A DNA stretch of 64,000 nucleotides from an uncultured Pseudomonadales bacterium (GTDB lineage: Bacteria; Pseudomonadota; Gammaproteobacteria; Pseudomonadales; Cellvibrionaceae). The notes below the pieces were generated by a model. It saw only the letters and a list, made by a program, of their open reading frames with translations. It was not told the DNA's origin and did no database searches. How positions within the stretch are numbered: position 1 is the stretch's first letter; the number at the start of each line of letters is the position of its first letter. Of this stretch, positions 36,147 through 46,184 are shown piece after piece. Made by a program: the position numbers and the translations under genes. The stretch is from assembly GCA_947489425.1 (NCBI GenBank), contig CANLDL010000004.1, positions 186,001 to 250,000 of the forward strand. The letters run 5' to 3'.

Positions 36147-37985
36147 ATGACTGATCAAAATAATATAGTAAGTGTTGAGTTTAATACGAATAAACGCATT
36201 GATGAACGGGTCGAAAAAGTACTGAAAGCAGACTCGATTACTTTACCAACAGGTAATGATCCGCTCATTGGTGAGTATGTACGCAAAATAGAAGGCACCT
36301 ACAATGTTGCTCGTTCTAAAGAGGATACCGACAATGCCATTGATTTGCTTTATATCGCCTATAACACAACGCCACAGGAAGAGGGAAAAATTCGCAGTAA
36401 TATTGATCAGCTAATGTCCCGCTTAATAGCGGCGCAGCAAGAGAGCGAACTTAAAATGCGTGGGGCTGCCACGGCTGCTGGAGCTATCATCAAGTCGGTA
36501 AGCGATATGTTTGGTGACTGGGAAGAAGCGCGTGATAGTGAAAATGGACAAGATTTAAAAAGCTTTGTTGGCGAGGATTTGTGCGACCTAGCAAAAGAGA
36601 TAAAAGAAAAATCTGAACGCATTAATGAAGATTTAACAAAGATTGCTGCTACTTACGATGGAATTATTAGCGATACAACTGAAACCACTCATACGAGCGA
36701 GCAAGCGTTGGCTGCTCGTTTAAAGGACAAAGCAGAAATTGAGGCAGAAATTAATAAAAATAATGCGGATCGCGAGAAATTGGAGAGCTTGGTAAAAGAC
36801 TTAAAAGCTGAGGTCGCCAAATACGAAAAAATGGCAAATGAGTATAAAAACCAAGCCGAAACGGCTGAAGATCGTGCCTTTATTATGTCGATTGTTCAGG
36901 TGGGTGCACAGATGGTGTCTTCTGCGATACCAGCAATTACAGCGGGAATCACCGGTGCGGCAACGGGTGGCGCATCGTTAGTTGCAGCCTCGGCGGTAGG
37001 TACTATGCAGCAGTTGACTAATGCGAGTGCTGCCACTACGACCGACGATAATACTGCACAGGTTATTGAAGCTAAAAAAGACATTGCCGAAAAACGCTCA
37101 GAAAAAGCTATTGCCGAGAGCGAGCAAGCAGATCTTGAAAAAAAAGCAAAAGAGCTAGAGTCGGAGAAGGCAAAAATAGAGAGCAATGAGGATATAGATG
37201 CCGATACTAAGTCGGCACAGATTGCCGCCGCTGATAAGCGGATAACCGATAACCTTACTGAGATAGAAAAGAAAAAATCTCAGGCCGCAGCCGCAACGGC
37301 TGCCTTAGATGGCTTGAATGCCTCGCTAAAATCCCTTGATGAGAATATGGGCAAGATGGCTCAAAAGCAGGAAGATGCAGCGACTAATTTACGTGCCTTA
37401 CAAATGCAAATGTTAGAAAAAGTCGAAGCCTATGAGACAGAAAAACGCAATCAATCTGCTGAGTTGGTAAAAATTAATGCGCTATTAAAAGGTCAGCGAA
37501 CAGAAGAAGAGACTATTCAATTAGCGATTAAGTCATTAGGTTTAAGCCTTAAAGCGCTAAAGAGGATGCGTGAAATTATTATTGAAATCTCATTCTTTTT
37601 TAAATCCTTTGCCGACTTTATGCAGCAGATAGTGGATAGCTCAGGTGAGCAATCTAAATTAATACAAACCGCTGTTGAACGGAATACATTGACAAAAAGC
37701 TTTGCGCGTAGAATCAAGCGTAACACCAATAACTTTTTTGTTACGCAGGTATCGGAATGGCAGGCGGTCGAGATTGTTTCTTCTAAATTTATGGGCAACT
37801 TTAAAGATGGATGGAGCAAGTTAAATAAACTCAGCGGAAACTATTTAACCGGGGAAGATCTCAAATCCTACCTCGATGTTGCCGCAGGACAAATAGAAGA
37901 TATTGTGTTTAAGCGAAAAGAGGCTTCGGCGGCAAAAATGGCTGATTTGAATCGGTATCGCGAGCGTATTGCGGCAGAAGAATAG
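36147..37985 (+). CDS. putative alpha-helical pore-forming toxin (ClyA/HBL-like architecture)
   Basis: The 612-residue protein has no signal peptide. A soluble N-terminal part (1-~170) includes AATAAGAIIKSV. Long coiled-coil helices at ~180-242 are followed by a hydrophobic, Gly/Ala-rich segment at ~245-290 (IMSIVQVGAQMVSSAIPAIT, then GAATGGASLVAASAVGTM). Another set of long helices covers ~300-470. A second amphipathic/hydrophobic helix (MREIIIEISFFFKSFADFMQ) and a C-terminal helical domain complete the chain. Helices flanking one hydrophobic hairpin is the layout of the ClyA superfamily (ClyA, HBL, NHE, XaxAB/YaxAB). Sequence identity to a member cannot be claimed. A strong terminator follows, so this is the last gene of the first transcript of the island. 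Confidence 0.55.
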   Translation: MTDQNNIVSVEFNTNKRIDERVEKVLKADSITLPTGNDPLIGEYVRKIEGTYNVARSKEDTDNAIDLLYIAYNTTPQEEGKIRSNIDQLMSRLIAAQQESELKMRGAATAAGAIIKSVSDMFGDWEEARDSENGQDLKSFVGEDLCDLAKEIKEKSERINEDLTKIAATYDGIISDTTETTHTSEQALAARLKDKAEIEAEINKNNADREKLESLVKDLKAEVAKYEKMANEYKNQAETAEDRAFIMSIVQVGAQMVSSAIPAITAGITGAATGGASLVAASAVGTMQQLTNASAATTTDDNTAQVIEAKKDIAEKRSEKAIAESEQADLEKKAKELESEKAKIESNEDIDADTKSAQIAAADKRITDNLTEIEKKKSQAAAATAALDGLNASLKSLDENMGKMAQKQEDAATNLRALQMQMLEKVEAYETEKRNQSAELVKINALLKGQRTEEETIQLAIKSLGLSLKALKRMREIIIEISFFFKSFADFMQQIVDSSGEQSKLIQTAVERNTLTKSFARRIKRNTNNFFVTQVSEWQAVEIVSSKFMGNFKDGWSKLNKLSGNYLTGEDLKSYLDVAAGQIEDIVFKRKEASAAKMADLNRYRERIAAEE

Positions 37986-37994
37986 ACTAGCCTG

Positions 37995-38028
37995 CAACAG
38001 GTGAATATATATTCACCTGTTGTTTTTT
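37995..38028 (+). terminator. strong rho-independent terminator inside the toxin island
   Basis: Bases 37995-38022 form a perfect palindrome (CAACAGGTGAA, loop TATATA, TTCACCTGTTG) followed by six T. It lies 10 bases after the pore-former stop and 31 bases before the C58 protease gene. It would give a high pore-former to effector ratio, or mean that the last two genes have their own promoter. Confidence 0.92.
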
Positions 38029-38058
38029 ATCACTATAAATAATTAAAGGGAACATATT

Positions 38059-38589
38059 ATGCGTAAAGTTTTTGATTTTAACCAAATAGATTTTTTAGCA
38101 GATATTATGGATATTGATGGCTGGGAAAGCGCTTTGCATGAAGGTAGTTGTACTGCGATGAGTGCTTATTTTGTCAAGCTTGCGTTAGCTGGTGCTAGCA
38201 TTTCAGATATTAGTCAACGGTTTGATGATAACAAGGCAAATATTGCCGAATTACAACAGGAGGGTGTGAATCGCCACGATGAGGGCTGGGACGGCTATGG
38301 TTATCTTTTAGGGCAAATAGGCTTGAGTTGGTCTGGTGGTGTATACAGCGACCCTAAAGGGCATTTTAGTGGCGGTCAATGTGCTTTGTGTTTAATTAAG
38401 TTTGGCGATGGTACTGCTCATACCATCGCTTTTCTTTTTCATAAAAATGAAAATATAATTTATATGTTTGATCCTAATTTAGGTCTTTATGTGTTTGATC
38501 CAGCTGCTTGGTATAACACCGAATTTGGTGCATTTATGCAGAGTAATTATCCTAATTCCATTAGTTTTGAAATTAACAATGTCGCTTAA
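38059..38589 (+). CDS. YopT/AvrPphB-type (C58) cysteine protease, putative effector
   Basis: The 176-residue protein shows the C58 triad in order and spacing: Cys31 in HEGSCTAMSAYFVK, His121 in DGTAHTIAFLF and Asp138 in IYMFDPNLGLYVF (17 residues after His, as in YopT-like enzymes). The G-x-C start of a helix and the MFDPN strand end are typical. Members cleave prenylated Rho GTPases or host kinases after delivery by secretion systems, or occur as domains of large toxins; here the domain stands alone without signal peptide or secretion leader. The start follows AAAGGGAAC. It lies behind the terminator of the pore-former gene, next to an ADP-ribosyltransferase-like gene. Confidence 0.7.
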   Translation: MRKVFDFNQIDFLADIMDIDGWESALHEGSCTAMSAYFVKLALAGASISDISQRFDDNKANIAELQQEGVNRHDEGWDGYGYLLGQIGLSWSGGVYSDPKGHFSGGQCALCLIKFGDGTAHTIAFLFHKNENIIYMFDPNLGLYVFDPAAWYNTEFGAFMQSNYPNSISFEINNVA

Positions 38590-38671
38590 TTTCTCTATTT
38601 ATGGCTGTGTTGGTTTTTAAAACTAATACGGTCATTTAATGACATCTATTTAATAAAAAAGGGGGTTTCCA

Positions 38672-39226
38672 ATGGCTGTTTATACTTTTTATAGGGCTGC
38701 AGGTAGTGGTCCAGTTATCTACCAAGAACGTGAAGGTTTTAAACCAAGAGTGCAGATCGAACTAGCACAAGTGCGTAATCTAATGTCAAACGCTTTTGAC
38801 CGAACCGATCATGCGGTTGTTATTCCAGAGATTGCTGAGGTGATGCATAAGGCTTACGAGGCAAAACGTGATTGGAAACCGATTGATATTGCTCGTGAGA
38901 TTAAAAGAGAAAAGTCAAGTACGACTTGCCATGTGTCGACGGACTTAGGTGAGGATTGCGGCGGGTACGCTGCAGGTAATTATGTGTACGTCATCGAGTA
39001 CGAGGACTTATATATCAATGCGATTCTTAATAACCCGTCAGCGACTGATATTAATCCGCGTATCAGCCCAAAGTTGATATCGAATGCAGAGAACATTGAA
39101 GATGCAACAGTATTGGCTTTTGCTGCTGGAGGTAATGAAGTATCGTTTTTGACGCCCATTGCCTTAGAAAATATTGTGAGATACCACGAGCCTGATAGTG
39201 ATACTTGGTTAGATACGCCGTGGTGA
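38672..39226 (+). CDS. putative ADP-ribosyltransferase toxin (cholera toxin A-like fold)
   Basis: In this 184-residue leaderless protein the order of elements follows cholera/heat-labile enterotoxin A. YRAA with Arg8 (toxin: YRADSR), then GPVIYQEREGFKPR (toxin: PPDEIKQSGGLMPR); CHVSTD with Ser89-Thr90; a strand NYVYVIEYEDLYINA (toxin: YYIYVIATAPNMFN); and GNEVSFLTPIALENIVRY with Glu156 (toxin: EQEVSALGGIPYSQIYGW). The second Glu of the ExE pair is kept but the first position is Gly154. That change would be expected to weaken or alter Arg-directed transfer, leaving NAD hydrolysis or another target possible. It ends in a Trp/Pro tail. AAAAGGGGG precedes the start. Confidence 0.55.
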   Translation: MAVYTFYRAAGSGPVIYQEREGFKPRVQIELAQVRNLMSNAFDRTDHAVVIPEIAEVMHKAYEAKRDWKPIDIAREIKREKSSTTCHVSTDLGEDCGGYAAGNYVYVIEYEDLYINAILNNPSATDINPRISPKLISNAENIEDATVLAFAAGGNEVSFLTPIALENIVRYHEPDSDTWLDTPW

Positions 39227-39519
39227 TGTAACAGTTTTGTAGCGGAAGATGAAGTGTCTTTTTGCTTGATGCTGCTGTTGCAAGAAATAAATAGTAGAGA
39301 CTTCGTTGAGTTTAAGCCACTTATCTTTCCGGCAGCAGCAAGATTCTTGCTGCTGATATTGGGTACGGTAGCTGCAATGATTTTCTCTTAAAAAAATAAT
39401 ACCTTGAATAAAATATAACTAGAAGACGGTATTCGCTTACTGGGTTAGAAAAACATCAACTTGCTACAAGGCTTGTTAAGAAATTTAATTAAGAGTTTTA
39501 CAATAAAAGGGTCAGTTCT
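39227..39519. other. intergenic stretch after the toxin island
   Basis: These 293 bases hold the GC-rich hairpin at 39333-39355 and otherwise no coding or RNA signature. A second GCTGCTG stretch at 39270-39276 is similar to one arm of the hairpin, giving alternative pairings. Confidence 0.5.
39333..39355. terminator. 10-bp hairpin at the end of the toxin island
   Basis: CAGCAGCAAG (39333-39342) and CTTGCTGCTG (39346-39355) pair perfectly with a 3-base loop, 107 bases after the last island gene. There is no T tract, so it is a possible 3'-end stabiliser or Rho-assisted end, or a repeat element, more than a classical terminator. Confidence 0.45.
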
Positions 39520-40116
39520 TTAATGTTTGAATCTGTGTTTATATCTAAACCCCGAAGATCTATGGCGATGTTTATAAAAATGCCGCTTACCAAAAAAGAA
39601 TCCTGTGTGGTGGCCAAAGCCAAAATGACCACGATAAAAAGGATCTGAATAGTAATTATTGCCTTGGGTATACCACGCAAATTGCTCGAGGCTATCAATG
39701 ACTGCAATTTTTTGTGTTTTACCGTTCGCTAAGGGATATTCTTCATAGTAAATAAGTTCTCCTGCTACGGTGACATGTCTATTACGGTAATAACGCGATT
39801 TTTTATAAGGTGGTAATAACTGTGCGATAAAGCGACCACTGGAAGCTTCTTTATTTGTTGGCCGGCCGTTTGCATCGAGAGGTAATTCGAGTATTTCTAA
39901 ATTTAGGCGTTTGCCTCTATCAGTGCTCACTTCAACTGCTTTTAATACTCGTCCACCCCAGCGTACATTAGCATTTAAAAATTTCTCTTGATCGTCATTC
40001 TTGACTTCAGCCAGCGAGATGTCATTAGAAGGTGCTTGTAAAATGGCATATGGTGGCTTAGTCGAGGCGCACCCAATAAGGCTAAAAATGAGGAGAGAAA
40101 ATATTAATGTTTTCAT
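39520..40116 (-). CDS. slp: Slp family outer-membrane lipoprotein with His-rich tail
   Basis: The 198-residue protein has a lipoprotein leader (LLIFSLIGC, acylated Cys16) and the Slp core: NANVRWGGRVLKAV, LEILELPLDANGRP, SSGRFIAQLL, YRNRHVTVAGEL and EEYPLANGKTQKIAVIDS. Slp proteins are starvation/stationary-phase outer-membrane lipoproteins. From ~150 on the sequence is very rich in His, Phe, Tyr, Gly and basic residues (GHFGFGHHTGFFFGKRHFYK), which is not usual in enteric Slp and could bind metal or heme. It is leftward, opposite to the island. Confidence 0.85.
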   Translation of the reverse strand: MKTLIFSLLIFSLIGCASTKPPYAILQAPSNDISLAEVKNDDQEKFLNANVRWGGRVLKAVEVSTDRGKRLNLEILELPLDANGRPTNKEASSGRFIAQLLPPYKKSRYYRNRHVTVAGELIYYEEYPLANGKTQKIAVIDSLEQFAWYTQGNNYYSDPFYRGHFGFGHHTGFFFGKRHFYKHRHRSSGFRYKHRFKH

Positions 40117-40283
40117 ATCAATATATACCTGTAATCAATAGGTTTCAGTGTTATCTGTATACATATTTAAGTGCTAATAAGCTCAAATACCCCAATGCTC
40201 ATTGAAAATAAGGCCGATATAGATAATATGTTAAATAATGGTGAGTTATCACGTAAAAACTGACAAGTGGTTCAATTAGTTAT

Positions 40284-40317
40284 AAAAAAACAAACCCCGG
40301 AAAAAGACCGGGGTTTG
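40284..40317 (-). terminator. orphan rho-independent terminator, minus strand
   Basis: CAAACCCCGG (40291-40300) and CCGGGGTTTG (40308-40317) form a 10-bp stem with loop AAAAAGA. Seven A directly to the left read as a T tract on the minus strand. The nearest leftward gene upstream is katG, more than 900 bases away and with its own terminator. Confidence 0.8.
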
Positions 40318-40536
40318 CTGGCTGATTGGAAATTCTTATGTCGGTGTAAAAAATACAATATTTATTGCGTATTAGTAGACTGATTACTGTTTAATATACT
40401 CGACTTTATTGTTCTATATGATATACAGAATTGGGAGATAATTGGATCTTAGACTGTGCGTGAATGGTCTCTTTGTTTTGATGAATGGTCGAGCTTTTTA
40501 TTTGTTCTAGTAGTTGTAGCTTCTCATTGAGTTATA

Positions 40537-40572
40537 TGCACAAAAAGGCTTGATGGAAAGCCTTTTTGTGCA
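40537..40572. terminator. orphan bidirectional terminator hairpin
   Basis: The arms 40537-40551 (TGCACAAAAAGGCTT) and 40558-40572 are a perfect 15-bp inverted repeat with loop GATGGA. The A5/T5 tracts inside the stem give terminator character on both strands. It stands 80 bases before ybaK with no gene ending nearby. Confidence 0.75.
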
Positions 40573-40651
40573 GTATTAGTCGTTTTATTTTTTATAAATA
40601 TATACTTGTCCTTTTATTAAGTATCATTATTTAATTATTGGTTTATCCATT

Positions 40652-41119
40652 ATGACGCCTGCTATTATTTTTTTAAAAAAACACAAAATTACTCACGTTA
40701 TTCATGAGTATGAGCACGATAGCAAAAGTGAATCCTATGGATTGGAAGCGGCAGAAAAATTAGGTGTTGACGAGCTTAGAGTGTTCAAAACACTTGTTGT
40801 TGCTGTGGATAATAATGAGCTGGCAGTTGGTGTTGTGCCTGTAAGTTCTATGTTGAATATGAAACTTATGGCTAAGGCGCTAGGGGCAAAGAAGGTAGCG
40901 ATGGCTGATAAGGTGCTTGTGGCCCGTACTACAGGTTATGTGCTAGGTGGTGTTAGTCCTTTAGCTCAAAAGAAGCGTTTAAAGACTGTTGCAGATTCCT
41001 CTGTAAAAAATTATGAGACCGTTTTTATCAGTGCAGGGCGTCGTGGTCTTGAAATAGAATTATCACCGAGTGACTTAATCAAACTAACTAATGCAATAAC
41101 CGCTGATATTACGCAATAG
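40652..41119 (+). CDS. ybaK: Cys-tRNA(Pro)/Cys-tRNA(Cys) deacylase
   Basis: This 155-residue YbaK/EbsC-type trans-editing protein hydrolyses Cys-tRNA(Pro) formed by mischarging prolyl-tRNA synthetase. Conserved features are TPAIIFLKKHKITHVIHEYEHD (here in parts: TPAIIFLKKHKI), the catalytic Lys in RVFKTLVVAVD, AKALGAKKVAMAD, GYVLGGVSPLAQKKRL, FISAGRRGLEIELSPSDLIK. The length is normal. A bidirectional terminator follows, shared with katG. Confidence 0.93.
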   Translation: MTPAIIFLKKHKITHVIHEYEHDSKSESYGLEAAEKLGVDELRVFKTLVVAVDNNELAVGVVPVSSMLNMKLMAKALGAKKVAMADKVLVARTTGYVLGGVSPLAQKKRLKTVADSSVKNYETVFISAGRRGLEIELSPSDLIKLTNAITADITQ

Positions 41120-41164
41120 TGTTTATGGGTGGTTATATATTTCTGCAGCTATATCCGAGGCAAT

Positions 41165-41197
41165 AAAAAAGGCGCTCTAATGAGCGCCTTTTGTTTT
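41165..41197. terminator. bidirectional terminator between ybaK and katG
   Basis: GGCGCTC (41171-41177), loop TAAT, GAGCGCC (41182-41188) is flanked by A6 on the left and TTTTGTTTT on the right, so it ends transcripts from both convergent genes. Confidence 0.92.
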
Positions 41198-41227
41198 AGC
41201 TATTACAGTAGCCAAGCTTAAGTAATA

Positions 41228-43935
<2,708 letters not shown>

Positions 43936-45561
43936 ATGAATCAACAAAACTATGACTATATTGTGATCGGTGCTGGCAGTGCTGGTTGTGTTGTTGCCTC
44001 GCGGTTATCAGAAGATCCAAATGTTTCCGTTTGTCTCGTAGAGGCTGGGGGTAGTGATGCCAGTGCATTTGTGCAAGCGCCAGCAGGGTTTGCGGCAGTT
44101 GCACCAAGAGGCTTTTTTAGTTGGCACTATAAGACCACGGCTCAACAAGGCCTCAACGGACGGCTAGGTTTTCAACCAAGAGGGAAGGTGTTGGGCGGGA
44201 GTAGCTCAATTAACGCGATGCTTTATTGTCGTGGTGATAAATGGGATTACGACAACTGGGAAGCGATGGGCAACCCTGGCTGGAGCTACCAACATGTACT
44301 GCCTTATTTTAAAAAAGCTGAGAAAAACGAGTCGCTTTTTGACAGTCCTTACCATGGGGATAGTGGCCCACTCAATGTTGCTGAGCTTGCTAACCCGAGT
44401 TACTTCAATAATTACTTTTTAGAGGCCTGCCAAGATAAGGGGATTCCACTAAGCGAGGACCTTAACGGAGAAGAACTTTTTGGCTGTAGGATAGCTCAGG
44501 TTACCCAGCTTAATGGCGAACGCTGTAGTGCAGCTAAAGCTTATATCACGCCAAATTTGGGTAGGCCTAATTTAACCGTTATCACCAAAGCGCTGGTACA
44601 AAAAATTACAGTTAACAATGATATAGCTACCGGTGTTTTATACACTAAAGGCAATACAGATTATGAAATAAGTGCGAACAAAGAGGTTATTCTAAGTGCT
44701 GGCGCTTTTGGTTCGCCACAAATTTTATTACTTTCAGGGATAGGTAATAAAACACAGCTTGATACTCACGATATAGCAGTGGTGAAACATCTCCCAGGTG
44801 TAGGTGAGAACCTGCAGGATCATTTGACCGTTGTGCCTATGTATCGTACGGAATCGGAACATCATAAGGGCACTTTTGGTATTTCTGTCAGTGGTGCGCT
44901 TGATATCTGTAAGGGAATAGTTCAATGGTGGCGAGAGCGTAAAGGCTTAATTACCACAAATTTTGCAGAGTCCTTGGCGTTTATTTATGCCGATGATAAA
45001 ACGCCTGCTCCCGCGCCAGATATAGAGCTAGCGTTTATAGTGGCAATGGTCGATGACCATAGTCGAAAACTGCATCTAGGGCATGGCTATAGCCTGCATG
45101 CGACATTGCTGCGACCCAAAAGTCGTGGTTCGATTACTTTAGCGAGCAGTGACCCCAAGGATGCCCCATTAATTGACCCTAATTTTTTGGCAGAGAACGA
45201 AGATTTAGAGCTGCTAGTGAAAGGTTTACAGTATGCTTTAGATGTTTTGGAGTCCAATGCCTTTTTGGATGTTAGAGGCAAAATGGTATACCCAATTGAT
45301 CGCAATAATATACAACAATTAAAAGACTATATTAAAGACAATGCAGACACCGAGTATCACCCGGTAGGCACCTGTAAAATGGGCCCTAGTGATGATGCTA
45401 TGGCTGTTGTTGATAATGAATTAAAAGTACACGGTATTGAACACCTGCGCGTCGTTGATGCGTCTATCATGCCTGACCTTGTCTCGGGCAATACTAATGC
45501 GCCAACGATTATGATTGGAGAAAAAGCAGCCGATATGATTAAGTCTGCTAATGCTCAGTGA
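43936..45561 (+). CDS. GMC family FAD-dependent oxidoreductase (alcohol/choline dehydrogenase-like)
   Basis: This 541-residue protein has N-terminal FAD motif [24 protein letters not shown] signature 1 ([19 protein letters not shown]), signature 2 ([15 protein letters not shown]), and the C-terminal catalytic His region ([11 protein letters not shown]) with [21 protein letters not shown]. This pattern covers AlkJ-like alcohol dehydrogenases and BetA-like choline dehydrogenases. The betaine-aldehyde partner is missing nearby, so an alcohol substrate is more likely. It is monocistronic or linked to the TIMP-like gene that starts ~57 bases later. Confidence 0.92.
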   Translation: MNQQNYDYIVIGAGSAGCVVASRLSEDPNVSVCLVEAGGSDASAFVQAPAGFAAVAPRGFFSWHYKTTAQQGLNGRLGFQPRGKVLGGSSSINAMLYCRGDKWDYDNWEAMGNPGWSYQHVLPYFKKAEKNESLFDSPYHGDSGPLNVAELANPSYFNNYFLEACQDKGIPLSEDLNGEELFGCRIAQVTQLNGERCSAAKAYITPNLGRPNLTVITKALVQKITVNNDIATGVLYTKGNTDYEISANKEVILSAGAFGSPQILLLSGIGNKTQLDTHDIAVVKHLPGVGENLQDHLTVVPMYRTESEHHKGTFGISVSGALDICKGIVQWWRERKGLITTNFAESLAFIYADDKTPAPAPDIELAFIVAMVDDHSRKLHLGHGYSLHATLLRPKSRGSITLASSDPKDAPLIDPNFLAENEDLELLVKGLQYALDVLESNAFLDVRGKMVYPIDRNNIQQLKDYIKDNADTEYHPVGTCKMGPSDDAMAVVDNELKVHGIEHLRVVDASIMPDLVSGNTNAPTIMIGEKAADMIKSANAQ

Positions 45562-45618
45562 TATTGCTTGATGGCATTGTTGAGTGTTGGTAGCTAGTTG
45601 AGGGAGCTTTATATTTTT

Positions 45619-46050
45619 ATGTTGATAAATAAATATAAATGCCTGCGCTTGATTATTATTTTTTCTGTTTTTGGCTGTAGTACGAGTGCCTTTTCACTAA
45701 GTTGTGCGCGAAGTTTAACGGTAGAGGATGAGCTACGCTTGTCTGATGATGTTTTTATTGGCGTCGTTGATGAAATTATATCCATTGAAAAAGTGGATAA
45801 TTCAAATCCGTGGGACGCCGAGCTTAAAGTAGTCGCTAATCTGTTGGTTGAAAAAGTCATTAAGGGTAAGGTGCGTGAGACTCAACGGGTACTTTTTTCG
45901 AGCCTGGCAATGAAAGGTGAGAGGTATCTGATTGTTAATAGCTCTGCTTATACTTCCATGTGTACTTTTAGCTTATCTAGGCCGCTAGTTGGTGCTAGGA
46001 GAGAGCTGCAAATACTCGGTGTGATTCCCAAAATAGAAAGCGAAGAATAA
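45619..46050 (+). CDS. exported protein with TIMP/netrin-like domain
   Basis: ATG 45619 is chosen (AGGGAG 12 bases before); a TTG at 45598 would add seven residues. The 143-residue product has a signal sequence with a Cys at its end (IIIFSVFGC, a poor lipobox because of Phe at -2) followed by SAFSLSCAR. The mature part, CARSLTVEDELRLSDDVFIG, VIKGK, VLFSSLAMKGERYLIV, SMCTFSLSRPL, follows the OB-fold NTR/TIMP-like pattern with N-terminal Cys and a later Cys to pair with it. Probably periplasmic. Function unknown. Confidence 0.6.
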   Translation: MLINKYKCLRLIIIFSVFGCSTSAFSLSCARSLTVEDELRLSDDVFIGVVDEIISIEKVDNSNPWDAELKVVANLLVEKVIKGKVRETQRVLFSSLAMKGERYLIVNSSAYTSMCTFSLSRPLVGARRELQILGVIPKIESEE

Positions 46051-46184
46051 CGTAAAACGTTATCTTTATTAAAACGCTATATGTAGTGTAAGTGGGCCCA
46101 AAATAAACTGGCCATTACCTAGCATAAATATAGTAGACTGCTCGCCTTTATTTTTTATTGTCTCCCACTTTATCTAGGCTAGCC

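Larger units (their letters stand above)
40117..40651. other. non-coding stretch with two strong hairpins, possible small RNA
   Basis: These 535 bases between slp and ybaK carry no plausible protein gene, yet they contain two strong terminator-like hairpins (40284-40317 and 40537-40572) with no gene ending at either. The ~220 bases between them could encode a small RNA on one strand. Confidence 0.4.

Noticed and set aside
38631..38643. Short palindrome GTCATT-T-AATGAC before the ADP-ribosyltransferase-like gene as an operator
   Set aside because: A 6-bp arm in AT-rich sequence is expected by chance and no regulator points to it.
39227..39519. Phage or integrative-element attachment site at the island border
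   Set aside because: No integrase, tRNA gene or direct repeat was found at either border of the island.
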